Of a stretch of DNA of 64,000 nucleotides, positions 62,918 through 64,000 are shown one piece after another. The stretch is from positions 19,090 through 83,089 of the forward strand of contig CALLXF010000058.1 in assembly GCA_938015805.1 (NCBI GenBank). The letters are read 5' to 3'. The DNA comes from an uncultured Saprospiraceae bacterium (lineage in GTDB: Bacteria > Bacteroidota > Bacteroidia > Chitinophagales > Saprospiraceae). The position numbers were made by a program, and so were the translations under genes. The notes under the pieces are model-generated. The model searched no databases. It was not told the origin of the DNA and saw nothing but the letters and a program-made list of their open reading frames with translations. Each line of letters starts with the position of its first letter. Within the stretch, counting starts at the first letter, position 1.

Positions 62918-63806
62918 ATGCTCCCTGTCCTTATTCTCCTTTTCTTAAATAGATGTAAACATAAAAATCATGATGATCTAAATATGCCAAAATTAGAACG
63001 TCTCAAGGCTTTTAAAAATCCTTATATCAAGTCCAGAAATGTAGACTTATGGCTTCCGCCGAATTAGAACAGTCAAATAAAAAAGCGGTACCCAGTACTT
63101 TACATGCATGACAGCCAGATGCTTTTTAACCCTAATGACTGCTGGCATGGACAAGCATGGGAGATAGACTCTGTTGCCACATCGCTTATCGATAAAGGAC
63201 TACTATCTCCTATCATAATAGTAGTTATCTGGAGTACAGATAAAATTATAATACTGTCTTCAAGATCCCATTCAAAACACACAATTAGATGATAATCTAA
63301 AAGAGGAACTATTTACAGGAACTCCATTATCCAATGACTATCTACGTTTTATCGTAAATACATTAAAACCTTATATAGATAAAAATTATCGAACTCAGCC
63401 AGACGTCCATAACACCGCTTTGATGGGCTCTAGTATGGGAGGTTTGATTTCTCTTTACGGATTATGTATATACCCAGAGTTCTTTTCCAAAGCAGCCTGT
63501 CTATCGACTCACTACCCAGGACCTAATCTAAAGAAAGCCTATATCACATCAGATGCTTTTATCTCTTACTTTACTAATTATATCCCAAGCAGCAATTCAG
63601 GATATAAATTATACTTTGATTAGGAAACGAAAACATTAGATTCCCTTTACCATCCTTATCAAGCGAGAATGGATAAAGAATTAAAACTTAAAAATTACTC
63701 CAAAAAGAACGAATGGATTACCAATAGATATGAAGGACATGCTCATAGCGAAATCTATTGGAGAAAACGGTTATCTGATCCATTGTTATTTCTATTTGGA
63801 AAATAA
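62918..63806 (+). pseudogene. Decayed alpha/beta-hydrolase (putative esterase) gene
   Basis: Three segments of one esterase-like protein can be read. Frame 1 from the ATG at 62918 encodes a lipoprotein-like start and SRNVDLWLPPN, then a TAG (63065-63067), then RYPVLYMHDSQMLFNP and LIDKGLLSPIIIVVIWSTD. A frameshift near 63240-63252 moves to a second frame: YCLQDPIQ, LRFIVNTLKPYIDKNYRT, LMGSSMGGLISLYGLCIYPEFF with the nucleophile elbow GSSMGG, then a TAG (63621-63623) and ETKTLDSLYHPYQARMDKEL to the end at 63806. These lesions break the reading frame at three places. The intact family acts as secreted esterases of the EstD type. It lies divergent from the starch locus. Sequencing error is the other explanation. 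Confidence 0.85.
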
Positions 63807-63825
63807 ATTATAATCTAGATCTTAC

Positions 63826-64000
63826 TTATTTTATTATCAATCTCGGAACAGCTTTCAAGTCCCAATCTATAACTAATCCGCCAGCAAGACTCTGAGCGAT
63901 TTCTTTTCCATATAAATGCTCGCATAAATATAGAGCCGCTTCAAAAGATTTTGCTCCACCCGCTGAAGTGATATATTTTTTATCGTGCACAAATAAGACA
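63826..64000 (-). CDS. DJ-1/PfpI-family protein, C-terminal part only
   Basis: The minus-strand frame is open from the right edge to a TAA at 63826-63828 and gives 57 residues: VLFVHDKKYITSAGGAKSFEAALYL and YGKEIAQSLAGGLVIDWDL are typical of the C-terminal half of DJ-1/PfpI or ThiJ-type glutamine amidotransferase-like proteins. The catalytic Cys region is outside the window. Function cannot be defined further. It converges with the esterase pseudogene. Confidence 0.75.
   Translation of the reverse strand, partial: VLFVHDKKYITSAGGAKSFEAALYLCEHLYGKEIAQSLAGGLVIDWDLKAVPRLIIK

Noticed and set aside
63104..63292. Separate short genes at 63104-63292 and 63420-63623
   Set aside because: They are fragments of the decayed esterase and read as one protein when the lesions are ignored.

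Overview
The window comes from an A+T-rich member of the Bacteroidota (Flavobacteriia or Saprospiria type). The signs are several proteins with type IX secretion (T9SS) C-terminal sorting domains, SusC/SusD transport genes, many Cys-anchored lipoproteins, TAnnTTTG-type -7 promoter boxes and no obvious Shine-Dalgarno sites. I see no tRNA, rRNA, CRISPR array, prophage or insertion sequence. It reads as ordinary chromosome.

Layout. 1-2.7 kb: a TonB-dependent receptor (cut by the window edge) and a lipoprotein, behind a promoter carrying TTAA repeats at 11-bp steps. 2.9-6.8 kb: a VOC protein, a nitrilase-family amidohydrolase, a small lipoprotein and a long RluA-type pseudouridine synthase. 6.8-10.9 kb: a 1337-residue T9SS protein with seven copies of one repeat. 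11.1-16.1 kb: a vWA protein, a rhodanese lipid- or membrane-anchored protein, and an ECF sigma factor coupled to an anti-sigma/TonB-like fusion. 16.2-17.3 kb: an SDR protein and two small proteins. 17.4-26 kb: three large secreted T9SS proteins in a row. 33.2-47.6 kb: mostly housekeeping and small hypothetical genes (trxA, DUF58, PPK2, S4 protein, sugar kinase, AraC regulator, prfB with its programmed frameshift, FKBP, nrnA, ndk). 49.8 kb: a histone H1-like Lys/Ala repeat protein.

The main theme is starch and maltodextrin use, spread over three loci. At 51.3-62.7 kb lies a starch polysaccharide utilisation locus on the minus strand, in the order SusE-like starch binder, SusC, SusD, T9SS-secreted GH13 amylase, CotH-like protein. 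At 47.8 kb is a periplasmic neopullulanase-like GH13 enzyme. At 26.6-32.4 kb is a four-gene operon of beta-phosphoglucomutase, GH65 maltose phosphorylase, GH13 lipoprotein and an MFS sugar transporter, divergent from a Nudix-fold winged-helix regulator. Together they cut starch outside, import oligosaccharides, trim them to maltose, phosphorolyse it in the cytoplasm and turn beta-glucose-1-phosphate into glucose-6-phosphate.

The most interesting signal is a shared palindrome (TGTGTC, five bases, GACACTAAG) found by eye at two places: over the promoter of the Nudix-type regulator and upstream of the SusE-SusC-SusD operon 30 kb away. The regulator's Nudix box has lost its catalytic glutamates, so it looks like a pure sensor controlling a dispersed maltodextrin regulon. 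Other points of note are the TTAA phased array, a recurring GGCGAAAGCC hairpin motif, a plug-like module shared between the vWA protein and the anti-sigma fusion, and a decayed esterase gene next to the starch locus.
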